Source: Streptomyces griseoruber (GTDB lineage: Bacteria > Actinomycetota > Actinomycetes > Streptomycetales > Streptomycetaceae). From it: DNA of 64,000 bases. A program made the position numbers and the translations under genes. The notes beneath the pieces were generated by a model, which was given only the letters and a program-made list of their open reading frames with translations, had not been told where the DNA came from and searched no databases. Positions 1 to 5,708 of the stretch are shown here, piece after piece (position 1 is the stretch's first letter; each line of letters begins with the position of its first letter). The stretch covers positions 1 to 64,000 of the forward strand of contig NZ_KQ948787.1 of assembly GCF_001514205.1 (NCBI RefSeq), given 5' to 3'.

Positions 1-255
1 GAGGCCAAGCGGGTAGCCCGAGTGCTTGAGCGCTACTGCGGCTTTCCCGTACCAGTGGAGCCGGTGCTCGTTTTCGTGGGCGTGACTGATTTGAAGGTGG
101 TTGCCACGCAGCTCAGCGTGCGCGTGTATCGGGAGCTTGAGGTGGCGGCACTGGCGCCGCTCTCAGGGGTGCTGACAGTCGAGCAGGTCGAGCAGGTGTA
201 CGGCGTCGCACGCCATCGCCAGGCTTGGAGCCAGGTCCCGCCGGCGGCGACATGA
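1..255 (+). CDS. C-terminal fragment of a NERD-domain-like protein (truncated by window start)
   Basis: The frame is open from base 1 and gives 84 residues ending ...ARHRQAWSQVPPAAT. A GTG at 22 is only an internal codon because the reading continues upstream. The residues around VLVFVGVTDLKVVATQLSVRVYRELEV and LAPLSGVLTVEQVEQVYGVARHR resemble the C-terminal part of nuclease-related-domain (NERD) proteins of Streptomyces as I remember them. The catalytic part would lie outside the window, so activity cannot be judged. It sits between the presumed integrase of the leftmost element and its att site, which is a cargo position. Confidence 0.45.
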   Translation, partial: EAKRVARVLERYCGFPVPVEPVLVFVGVTDLKVVATQLSVRVYRELEVAALAPLSGVLTVEQVEQVYGVARHRQAWSQVPPAAT

Positions 256-316
256 CCTTGCTCGTGTTTCAGGGCTGTGGCGTGATGCCCAGAGGCCTCG
301 TCGTTTCCTTGGCCCG

Positions 317-961
317 TCAAGCAGGAGGGGTCGCCCGCGCCTGTTCGGAGGAGAGCAGGCGTTCAAGGTTCCTTCGCTCGCCATCGAGCGCGGCGAGTAT
401 CCGTGTGCAGGTGCGTTCGAAGTCGGGCTCGACCTCGACACCGAGGTCATGGCGCAGAGTGACCCGCAGCAGATACACCCCGTCGGACATTGGACCGCTG
501 AACCAAGCTTTGGCACGGCTGTACGACTCGTCCGGGTCAGGACTGTTCGGCAACTGCTTGACTACGGAATACCCGACTCCGAGCGCCCTATTGAGGATCG
601 AAACAATCTCGTGGACATACTTCGGCAGCGCCATCTGCGCCGAAGAGTATTGCTCCAACCAAGCGTCCCTGGCGGTGTCAAGGACTGCTGGCTCGACGGT
701 TTCACCACGCTCGGCTGCTCGGACGGAGTCTCGGGCAGCGACCCGGTAAGCGCGAGCCGTGGTGTTCAGACGGGCGTAGAGATCCCGCCTAGCTTCCTGC
801 GCTCGGTCGTGGCGGTCCTCTGCCCGTTCACGATCGGCGCGCTGGTTCTGCTCCCGGGTGACGCGCTGGCTGAGCAGCGCTCCGCCCAGAGTTCCGCCGA
901 GCGTTCCTCCGACACCGATGAGCGCAACTGCAAGCGTGGTCACGTCCACGAGATCCCCCAC
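317..961 (-). CDS. Hypothetical membrane-anchored protein with coiled-coil segment
   Basis: 214 residues. One hydrophobic Gly-rich segment lies at the N-terminus (about residues 8-30, LAVALIGVGGTLGGTLGGALL). An Arg/Glu/Asp-rich stretch follows (about 33-60) that looks helical or coiled coil, then a soluble helical domain. This suggests a single-pass inner-membrane protein facing the cytoplasm. The family is common in Streptomyces but I know no function. The start could be the GTG at 961 or the GTG at 949; the latter has a GGGGGA stretch at a better distance. It is convergent with the NERD-like fragment and probably cargo of the leftmost element. Confidence 0.6.
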   Translation of the reverse strand: MGDLVDVTTLAVALIGVGGTLGGTLGGALLSQRVTREQNQRADRERAEDRHDRAQEARRDLYARLNTTARAYRVAARDSVRAAERGETVEPAVLDTARDAWLEQYSSAQMALPKYVHEIVSILNRALGVGYSVVKQLPNSPDPDESYSRAKAWFSGPMSDGVYLLRVTLRHDLGVEVEPDFERTCTRILAALDGERRNLERLLSSEQARATPPA

Positions 962-1199
962 CTCGTTCGATCAGCTGTCCGCCGCCCGTGGCGGTCGAAG
1001 ACTGCGCGGCAGCGCCGAGCAACGCTCAGGCTTCCCACCCTCGACGCCATCCACTACCGGGACGACGATAGCGAGCCGCGCGGCTGCTCGACTTCGATGC
1101 GCTGCGCCACCTGCGGGAATGCCTCAAGATCCCGTCCACGTCTCGTCCACAGACGCCGACATACGGCCGCTCCGGGCTGCATTTGCCTGCACATACGCC

Positions 1200-1239
1200 A
1201 AGACCCCGTCCTCAGCGAAAGTGCTGGTGGCGGGGTCTT
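1200..1239 (-). terminator. Hairpin downstream of the att copy (tRNA-strand terminator type)
   Basis: Arms AAGACCCCGT and GCGGGGTCTT (one G-T pair) with an inner CAGCG/TGCTG stem. It stands about 18 bases beyond the 3' end of the tRNA segment, where a tRNA terminator would be. A near copy stands in the same place next to the functional tRNA (32076-32115). It therefore probably travels with the element end and restores termination of the tRNA after integration. Confidence 0.55.
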
Positions 1240-1257
1240 TGGGCACCTCGTGCAAGG

Positions 1258-1298
1258 TGCCCCCGGCAGGATTCGAACCTGCGCACACGGCTCCGGAG
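1258..1298 (-). other. att site, left end of element A (3' part of tRNA-Arg)
   Basis: 41 bases identical to the 3' part of the tRNA-Arg gene at 32134, from the discriminator base through the T-arm and variable region to the anticodon (reads ...GGCTCCGGAG on the plus strand). Identity stops inside the anticodon stem, so this is not a functional tRNA. It is the left boundary of element A and the right boundary of whatever lies to its left. Confidence 0.9.
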
Positions 1299-1372
1299 AG
1301 CATGCGCATGACGGGCTGTTTAGCCGGTCTGACCTGCTGCTTACCTGAGTCGTGACCCGTCATCCTGCGGGT

Positions 1373-1391
1373 TCACGCACTCCTCACGCAC
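1373..1391 (+). repeat. Left arm-type repeat of element A
   Basis: TCACGCACTCCTCACGCAC: two TCACGCAC units at an 11-bp period, about one helical turn. The identical 19 bases recur in direct orientation at 18341-18359, near the other end of the element. Paired short repeats flanking the core site are what integrase arm-type binding sites look like in pSAM2-type elements; that role is inferred. Confidence 0.65.
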
Positions 1392-1417
1392 TCGCGGTTC
1401 CGGGCTCGGCGTTTCCG

Positions 1418-1441
1418 GAGACTACGGACGTCCGTAGTCTC
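1418..1441. promoter_or_regulatory. Perfect 24-bp palindrome, probable operator of the GntR-type gene
   Basis: Arms GAGACTACGGAC with their exact reverse complement and no spacer. It ends 53 bases before the GTG of the GntR-type regulator at 1495. Position and symmetry suggest an autoregulatory operator bound by that protein. I found no second copy of this exact palindrome in the window. Confidence 0.65.
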
Positions 1442-1494
1442 GTGGCAGCCTTGGAGGTCTTGAGGTCACGAAGGAGAGCGGAGAAGGAGAGCGA

Positions 1495-1956
1495 GTGTCG
1501 CAGCAGGCCAACCCTCGGGGAACCTTCCTGAAGATTGCCGACTCTGTGAAGCGGCAGATCGAGGACGACCCGGACATGACGGAGCTACCGTCATTGGCTG
1601 AGGTCATGCGCGGCCACAAGGTCTCGCGCGGGGTCGCCCTCCGCGCGTTCGGCGTACTGCGTCAGGAAGGCGTGGCCGAACCGGCGCCGGGCGGGCGGTG
1701 GCGCGTCGTGCGCGCGGGTGCGCGAGTCGACCCGCGCCCGCTCGATCAGCGAATCGGGGACATCATCACGGCTGAGGGGCTCGAAGTAGGGGAAGCGTTC
1801 CCGAGCGCTTCCGCGCTGGCCGAACGGTTCGGGGTCTCACGTCCCACCGTGGCCAAGGCGTTGGAGAAGTTGGAGACCGCCGGCGTGCTGGCGGGGGGAG
1901 GACAAGGCAAGGTGCGGAGGGTCCGCGCCCTGCCGATACGAGAGGAGCGTTCCTAG
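1495..1956 (+). CDS. GntR-type regulator made of two winged-helix domains
   Basis: 153 residues, GTG start preceded by AAGGAGA. Two winged helix-turn-helix units follow each other. The first is at about 15-70 (IADSVKRQIEDD, SLAEVMRGHKVSRGVALRAFGVLRQEG). The second is at about 85-145 and is closest to GntR (IGDIITAEGLEVGEAFPSASALAERFGVSRPTVAKALEKLETAGVLA). No effector domain (UTRA, FCD) is present. In pSAM2 the GntR protein KorSA represses the replication and transfer activator, and a similar repressor role here is plausible. The gene follows a perfect palindrome and is followed after one base by the HD gene, so the two are probably cotranscribed. Confidence 0.85.
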   Translation: MSQQANPRGTFLKIADSVKRQIEDDPDMTELPSLAEVMRGHKVSRGVALRAFGVLRQEGVAEPAPGGRWRVVRAGARVDPRPLDQRIGDIITAEGLEVGEAFPSASALAERFGVSRPTVAKALEKLETAGVLAGGGQGKVRRVRALPIREERS

Positions 1957-1957
1957 C

Positions 1958-2524
1958 TTGCCGAAGTTGACGGAGTGGGCCTATCCCCTGGCTGAGTCCC
2001 TGCTCGCCGAACCGCTGCCGCGGCGGTGGAGGCACTGTCTCGGGGTTGCCGAGAGAGCACGCACGATCGCTCTCGTTCTCGACCAGGACGCGGACCTGTT
2101 GGAGGCTGCGGCGGTGCTGCACGACATCGGCTACGCGCCGGACCTGGCCAAGACGGGCTTTCACCCGCTGGACGGTGCGCGCTACCTCCGGGATGCGGCT
2201 GGCGCCGACGAACGGGTCATCAACCTGGTTGCTCACCACTCCTGCGCCTGGATGGAGGCGGAAGCGCGCGGCATGCGCGAGGAGCTGGAAGGCGAGTTCC
2301 CGCGTGCGAGTGCGCACCTGAACGATGCGCTCTGCTACTGCGACATGAACACGACGCCGGACGGCACGCCCACGAACCCGATCGACAGGATCAACGAGAT
2401 CACCGGACGGTATGGGCCCGACAGCCTGATCGGGAAGTTCATCCGTCGCGCCGAACCCGAGATCCTCGCTTGCACGCATCGAGTCCTCGAACGCGTCGCC
2501 GCCGCCAAGCGTCAGCCGATGTAG
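1958..2524 (+). CDS. HD-domain protein (predicted phosphohydrolase)
   Basis: 188 residues. The start is TTG, directly after the stop of the GntR-type gene, with GAGAGGAG upstream. Metal-binding HD residues are visible: His26 (RHCLGVAE), His55-Asp56 (AAAVLHDIGYA), then FHPLDGARYL, VAHHS and a later Asp (CYCDMNTTPDG). HD proteins of this size act on nucleotides or nucleotide second messengers; the substrate here is unknown. Its last 13 bases overlap the 3' end of the convergent NUDIX gene. With the NUDIX protein it forms a small nucleotide-metabolism module at the regulatory end of element A. Confidence 0.82.
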   Translation: MPKLTEWAYPLAESLLAEPLPRRWRHCLGVAERARTIALVLDQDADLLEAAAVLHDIGYAPDLAKTGFHPLDGARYLRDAAGADERVINLVAHHSCAWMEAEARGMREELEGEFPRASAHLNDALCYCDMNTTPDGTPTNPIDRINEITGRYGPDSLIGKFIRRAEPEILACTHRVLERVAAAKRQPM

Positions 2525-2985
2525 GGAGCCGTGCGCGTCCGGTCCATGGCGTGCTCGATCCGGAGCCGCATCGTGGGGTGCACGTCCAGCGTCGTCAGGT
2601 CCGCGGGGGAGACCCATCGGACCTGAGTCGTCTCGTTGCTCGTGCGGAGTTCGCCGCCGACCGGGCGCGCGCGAAAGCAGATGCTGAACTGTTGACGGAC
2701 CTCACCGTCGTCGTACTGCATCACGTGCCCCGGGTCCGTGTAGAGCCCGGACACGTCGACAACTTCCGCCTTGATTCCGGTCTCTTCCCAGACTTCGCGC
2801 ACAACGGTGTCACTGATCGACTCCCCCACGTCGTGGCCACCGCCGGGGAGTGCCCAGCGCCCGTTGTCGGACCGCTGGATCATCAGTACCTGTCCCGAGT
2901 CGTTCTGCACGAACGCGACGACGGACGGCACGACCGAGTTGGCCGGCGGGGCGTCAGGGTCGTGCAGGTAGTCAATGCGTCCCAT
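2512..2985 (-). CDS. NUDIX hydrolase, Pif-like candidate
   Basis: 157 residues starting MGRIDYLHDPDA; this ATG has AGGAG seven bases upstream, placed across the stop of the preceding gene, so it is preferred over an upstream in-frame start. A full NUDIX box is present: G-x5-E-x7-REVWEETG followed by Ile (GHDVGESISDTVVREVWEETGI). The protein should cleave a nucleoside diphosphate linked to another group. In pSAM2 the immunity factor Pif, which blocks transfer into cells already carrying the element, has a NUDIX motif. A matching role here is inference from family and position. It is cotranscribed with the XRE gene upstream. Confidence 0.85.
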   Translation of the reverse strand: MGRIDYLHDPDAPPANSVVPSVVAFVQNDSGQVLMIQRSDNGRWALPGGGHDVGESISDTVVREVWEETGIKAEVVDVSGLYTDPGHVMQYDDGEVRQQFSICFRARPVGGELRTSNETTQVRWVSPADLTTLDVHPTMRLRIEHAMDRTRTAPYIG

Positions 2986-2987
2986 GC

Positions 2988-3746
2988 TCAGGCTCCTGTG
3001 ATGTCTCGGTCCGTGACTTGGCGGGCGCCGCCCCAAGTCTGTTCGATGCTATTCGCATAGGTGTCGAACAGGCCGCCGCCCGGCATGCGCCGCAGGTGAA
3101 AGACCGGTGCCATGTAGGCGCCGATGCCGTAGACGTGCGGGTTGACGAGCATCTCGTCATCGGACCGGTATATGGAGTTGTAGAGCGTCGTCGCGTGAAG
3201 TCGGAAGCCGATTTCAGGGTGGCTCTCGGCAAGGGGGCGATAGTTCACCAGGGCGTTCCGAATCTTGCCGTCCATGATCCGGTGCCCCTCGTCGATGCCA
3301 CGCTGCCGGACGGCTTCACAGTCCGGGTCGCCGAGCAGGATGCGCACCTGGGTGGACCCTTCTACCTTCCCCTTCAGGAGATCGTGGAACAGCGGATCCT
3401 CGGACAGGAACAGCCCCGAGTAGACGAGAACGTCCAGGTTGTTCTGCGCTCGCGCGTAGAGGTCACGCCAGAGGCCGGACGGCACTGTGTGCCGATGCGG
3501 ATAGACGGCAACGATCTCGGCTTTGGTCAGATCCATCGCGCTGTCGACGGTGCGGCTGTCGTCCCACAGCGTCGTCACGTCTACCTTGAGCGCCGCCGCC
3601 GTCGCGTACTGGTGACGCCGGTACGGCACCTTGCCCTGTGTGATCCAGCGTTCGACCGTCTTCGGGTTGACCTCGATCGCTTCGGCGAGGCTCTGCACGG
3701 TCATGCCGCAGGCCAGCAGTGCGGACCGTAAACGCTCGTTCGACAT
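2988..3746 (-). CDS. XRE-family regulator with C-terminal DUF5919-like domain
   Basis: 252 residues from the ATG at 3746; a GTG at 3752 is possible, but the GGGGG stretch fits the ATG better. The N-terminal helix-turn-helix is at about 5-60 (LLACGMTVQSLAEAIEVNPKTVERWITQGKVPYRRHQYATAAAL). The remaining 180 residues resemble the DUF5919 region often fused to such domains, which I recall as phospholipase-D-like (VYSGLFLSEDPLFHDLL, VRILLGDPDCEAV). It is divergent from the main operon of element A and upstream of the NUDIX gene with a 2-base gap. It may control the operator region at 3767-3940; the ligand is unknown. Confidence 0.82.
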   Translation of the reverse strand: MSNERLRSALLACGMTVQSLAEAIEVNPKTVERWITQGKVPYRRHQYATAAALKVDVTTLWDDSRTVDSAMDLTKAEIVAVYPHRHTVPSGLWRDLYARAQNNLDVLVYSGLFLSEDPLFHDLLKGKVEGSTQVRILLGDPDCEAVRQRGIDEGHRIMDGKIRNALVNYRPLAESHPEIGFRLHATTLYNSIYRSDDEMLVNPHVYGIGAYMAPVFHLRRMPGGGLFDTYANSIEQTWGGARQVTDRDITGA

Positions 3747-3769
3747 CTGCACCCCCGTTGGGACGTCTA

Positions 3770-3892
3770 GGAACTTCTCGACCGTAGCCAGAAGTCCCGA
3801 AGCTGTCCACAGGTGCGGTGACCAACTCCCCTGACCTGCAGCGATTCTGAATGTGCGCCAAGAAGTCCCGGCGCGAAACCAAGAGGTTCCGG
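3770..3892. repeat. Four degenerate AGAAGTYCCG repeats upstream of the XRE gene
   Basis: AGAAGTCCCG occurs exactly at 3790-3799 and 3861-3870. A related AGAGGTTCCG is at 3882-3891, and an inverted relative (GGAACTTCT) is at 3770-3778. Clustered just upstream of the XRE gene, they may be its binding sites. Spacing is irregular, so the claim is tentative. Confidence 0.4.
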
Positions 3893-3900
3893 CAACGTAC

Positions 3901-3940
3901 TTGACGGACCCTCATGCAGTACCTGTAAAACAGGTACTGC
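3901..3940 (+). promoter_or_regulatory. Promoter of element A main operon, overlapped by an inverted-repeat operator
   Basis: TTGACG (3901-3906) and TGTAAA (3924-3929) are 17 bases apart and read toward the transfer operon. The -10 lies inside a perfect inverted repeat: GCAGTACCTG (3916-3925), five bases, CAGGTACTGC (3931-3940). A protein bound there would block polymerase. Candidates are the XRE or GntR-type proteins of the element. The genes downstream are collinear as far as int. Confidence 0.65.
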
Positions 3941-4290
3941 AACAAACGCCCGGAGGGCTCCGAAGGGGGCTCGAAGGAAGCGCATGCGTTGATTGAGAAC
4001 TCAACAGGGTGTCAAGTTCGACGGGGTGTGAGTCCCCGTCCCCGTGGCGGATGGGTGAAGGCCGCCGGCGGCCACTTCTGTGCGTGTCAGCTCTGGAGAA
4101 CGTCCCTGGGGATCATCCCTCCATTTCATGGGGGTCAGCTTCCGGAACGCCACCTGGTCACGCCGCCGCCCTGCTGGCGTCAGAGCAGTGACGATGACGC
4201 ACCCGACTTCCCCCGGCTCGGGGCCGGTGCGCCGTAGCAAACGGCGTACCGGTGAAGCCGGTCGTCCCGACTCACCCCGGAGGTTCCGCG

Positions 4291-4428
4291 GTGAAGCGAC
4301 CTATACGGGCACCGCCGCCGTGGACCGGGCGGCGGCGCCCTGACACCGCCCGGTCCGTTCCTGGCCCGCAGCGCACAACGCTGCGGCCGGCTGCCTCTCC
4401 CGGCCGTCCGGCGCCACGCACCGCGTGA
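4291..4428 (+). CDS. Small basic Pro/Arg-rich protein
   Basis: 45 residues from GTG, beginning MKRPIRAPPPWTGRRRP. GGAGG stands seven bases before the GTG, which is the main reason to accept the frame. Strongly basic and proline-rich, with no known domain. It is the first gene of the long operon. Function is unknown; a nucleic-acid-binding or regulatory peptide would fit the composition. Confidence 0.45.
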   Translation: MKRPIRAPPPWTGRRRPDTARSVPGPQRTTLRPAASPGRPAPRTA

Positions 4429-4483
4429 GCACCGTACGGCCGGGAGCGCGGGGAGCCGGAATCCGCCGACTCCGGATACAGGA

Positions 4484-4515
4484 GCGGCCCCCCGGGTTGC
4501 ACCCCGAGGGACCGC
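4484..4515 (+). repeat. Leader hairpin, copy 1
   Basis: GCGG...CCGC-based stem with a conserved C-A mismatch and loop TTGCA. It stands 28 bases before the small gene at 4543. A second hairpin of the same design (5094-5123) stands in front of the gene at 5161. Possibly an RNA stability or attenuation element. Confidence 0.45.
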
Positions 4516-4542
4516 GTACAGGCGCCTAGTTGGAGGCAACCT

Positions 4543-4647
4543 GTGGTGCTCAGTCTGACAGACGAACAGCGTGCCGAGTTGGCACGCAAGAACGCCGAAG
4601 CGAACAAGCGCAGCGAGGACAACGCCCGTGCCCGGGGTGGCCGGTGA
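4543..4647 (+). CDS. Tiny charged peptide gene, coupled to the next
   Basis: 34 residues (VVLSLTDEQRAELARKNAEANKRSEDNARARGGR) from GTG, with GGAGG eight bases upstream. Highly charged and probably one helix. Its TGA overlaps the ATG of the next small gene (TGATG), a translational-coupling arrangement. Function unknown. Confidence 0.5.
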   Translation: MVLSLTDEQRAELARKNAEANKRSEDNARARGGR

Positions 4648-4724
4648 TGGCTGGCTCCGAGCACGAGAAGACGAAGGACCCGCTACCGCAGCGCCCCCGC
4701 GGCCCGCACCCCTACCTGTGGTGA
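4647..4724 (+). CDS. Tiny peptide gene
   Basis: 25 residues (MAGSEHEKTKDPLPQRPRGPHPYLW). The start overlaps the stop of the preceding small gene, so translation would be coupled. Too short for any domain call. It is accepted only because of the tight coupling and the absence of another gene here. Confidence 0.4.
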   Translation: MAGSEHEKTKDPLPQRPRGPHPYLW

Positions 4725-4762
4725 TCGGCCGCTGAATGATCCGCCCTGAACTGAGCCCGTCA

Positions 4763-4812
4763 GCCCCGGTATCCAGCCGCGAAGGGCGCCGGATCGAATC
4801 CGGCCCGGGGCA
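4763..4812 (+). other. tRNA-like minihelix, copy 1
   Basis: A 7-bp acceptor-like stem (GCCCCGG 4763-4769 with CCGGGGC 4805-4811) is stacked directly on a T-arm of canonical geometry: 5-bp stem GCCGG/CCGGC, 7-base loop ATCGAAT. An unpaired A follows at the discriminator position. The D-arm and anticodon arm are replaced by 18 bases, so it cannot be a decoding tRNA. A near-identical copy is at 4981-5027. Function unknown. Confidence 0.55.
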
Positions 4813-4856
4813 CTGCACGACTTCAACCGATCGCCCCAACACCGAAGGGACACGCC

Positions 4857-4973
4857 GTGGACGACATCGACCGGGAGTGGCAGGAAGTCGAACTCGCCGA
4901 CCTCATAGAAGGCTACGAAGCCATGGACCAGGCCGAATACGCCGAGTTCATGGGTGACCTGCTGGACGACTGA
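4857..4973 (+). CDS. Small acidic protein
   Basis: 38 residues from GTG (MDDIDREWQEVELADLIEGYEAMDQAEYAEFMGDLLDD), with GAAGGGA upstream. Very acidic and probably helical. It lies exactly between the two tRNA-like minihelices. The high acidity recalls DNA-mimic or anti-restriction peptides, but nothing else supports that. Function unknown. Confidence 0.5.
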   Translation: MDDIDREWQEVELADLIEGYEAMDQAEYAEFMGDLLDD

Positions 4974-4980
4974 CCAACCC

Positions 4981-5027
4981 GCCCCGGATCCGGCACGACG
5001 CTGCCGGATCGAATCCGGCCCGGGGCA
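4981..5027 (+). other. tRNA-like minihelix, copy 2
   Basis: Acceptor-like stem GCCCCGG (4981-4987) with CCGGGGC (5020-5026), T-arm GCCGG-ATCGAAT-CCGGC (5003-5019), discriminator-like A at 5027. The last 25 bases match copy 1 exactly, while the 15 bases replacing the D and anticodon arms differ. Conserved helix with variable spacer suggests selection on the folded RNA, or a duplication of a decayed tRNA end. Confidence 0.55.
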
Positions 5028-5093
5028 CCGGCCGCCTCTGTGCGCGGCCCGCCGCACCACCCGGATGCGGCCTCACATTCCTCTCAACGGCGA

Positions 5094-5123
5094 GCGGCCC
5101 CCGGGGTGCCACCCGGGGACCGC
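5094..5123 (+). repeat. Leader hairpin, copy 2
   Basis: Same design as the hairpin at 4484-4515, including the C-A mismatch after the GCGG/CCGC base. It stands 37 bases before the ATG at 5161, ahead of the ribosome-binding site GAAGGA. Confidence 0.45.
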
Positions 5124-5160
5124 GTTCGGGCCGTTTCACCTGTGAAGGAACCCACGACCC

Positions 5161-5418
5161 ATGAACCACATCGTGACTGTTCAGGACGTTGTTACGGCGT
5201 TCGCAGACTGGATGGAGCCGACCGACGCCGAGCTGGACGCGATCGAGTCGGAGATGCCGCAGATCCTCGCGGACATCGAGACCCTGGACGACCAGCTCAC
5301 CCTGCTCGACAGCGCGCCGAGGGAGCTGGACGCGCGGCGCGCGCGTCGCGGCCGGCACCGGACGCTGTCGGAGCGGGCGACGCTCGCCAACCGCGCTGTC
5401 TCGGGCGAGGTGGCGTGA
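5161..5418 (+). CDS. Small AICE protein, DUF6284-like
   Basis: 85 residues. It is acidic and helical in the first two thirds (VVTAFADWMEPTDAELDAIESEMPQILADIETLDDQL) with an Arg-rich C-terminal third. It resembles a family of short actinobacterial element proteins that I recall as DUF6284. No enzymatic motif. Its TGA overlaps the ATG of the next gene (TGATG). Found at the head of transfer operons, so a role in element maintenance or regulation is likely but unproven. Confidence 0.7.
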   Translation: MNHIVTVQDVVTAFADWMEPTDAELDAIESEMPQILADIETLDDQLTLLDSAPRELDARRARRGRHRTLSERATLANRAVSGEVA

Positions 5419-5708
5419 TGGCGCAGACGTTCACGGCGCAGATGTCCGTGTTCAAGGGACGGTGGCGTCTGTACGTCGTCCTGCTGGACGGCAGCACCAC
5501 GCGGTGGCCTGAGTTCAGCTTTGACCGGCCGGCTCCGGTGCCGACGTTCACGGAGCGCGTGGACGCGCTCAGCGTCCTCGGCTTCGAGCCGGTCCCGGGC
5601 GCTGAGTGGTCGTGGACGGAGGACCGCGAGGACCTGGACGACCCCGCCTCCGCGGTGCTGCTGATCGCCGCCGTTCAGGTGCGTTCATGGACGGGGGCGG
5701 GCGCGTGA
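5418..5708 (+). CDS. Small AICE protein, DUF6303-like
   Basis: 96 residues beginning MAQTFTAQMSVFKGRWRLYVVLLDG. Mostly beta-strand pattern, with Trp-rich stretches (TRWPEFSF, GAEWSWTED). Recalled as DUF6303, usually found next to the preceding family. The start overlaps the upstream stop and its own stop overlaps the next GTG, so three genes here are translationally coupled. Function unknown. Confidence 0.7.
   Translation: MAQTFTAQMSVFKGRWRLYVVLLDGSTTRWPEFSFDRPAPVPTFTERVDALSVLGFEPVPGAEWSWTEDREDLDDPASAVLLIAAVQVRSWTGAGA

Larger units (their letters stand above)
1..1298. mobile_element. Right end of a third, leftmost element (partial)
   Basis: The last 130 or so bases before the att copy at 1258 resemble those before the tRNA at 32134: a tandem GTCCAC pair with 11-bp period (1134-1150 against 32009-32028), the string CGACATACGGCCGC, CTGCACATACGC, and a hairpin starting AAGACCCCGT. 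Since the corresponding end at 32134 is the integrase-proximal end of element B, the simplest reading is that 1-1257 is the right end of a related element, or what remains of one. No integrase is visible here, so it lies further left or is lost. The alternative is that this is the original chromosomal flank of the tRNA and element B has captured a copy. Confidence 0.5.
962..1494. other. Gene-free interval holding att, arm repeats and an operator
   Basis: No convincing coding sequence. Bases 962-1130 show nothing I can assign. From 1134 the interval holds, in order, the 11-bp-period GTCCAC pair (1134-1150), the hairpin (1200-1239), the att copy (1258-1298), the element A arm repeat (1373-1391) and the palindrome (1418-1441) in front of the GntR-type gene. 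Confidence 0.7.
3747..4290. other. Divergent control region between the XRE gene and the transfer operon
   Basis: No credible gene longer than a few dozen codons. It holds four degenerate copies of AGAAGTYCCG (3770-3892), a promoter overlapped by an inverted repeat (3901-3940), and about 350 bases of untranslated leader before the first small gene at 4291. One alternative short frame (about 4189-4343) lacks a ribosome-binding site and overlaps that gene. Confidence 0.6.

Noticed and set aside
1258..1298. Partial tRNA-Arg as a real tRNA gene or pseudogene
   Set aside because: It lacks the 5' half; together with the copy at 18470 it is best explained as an att site.
4080..4343. Alternative small frame overlapping the gene at 4291
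   Set aside because: No ribosome-binding site for its likely starts, whereas the 4291 frame has GGAGG at the right distance.
4763..4812. Full-length tRNA gene in the element A leader
   Set aside because: The matching acceptor strand lies only 18 bases before the T-arm; no D-arm or anticodon arm can be drawn in any register.
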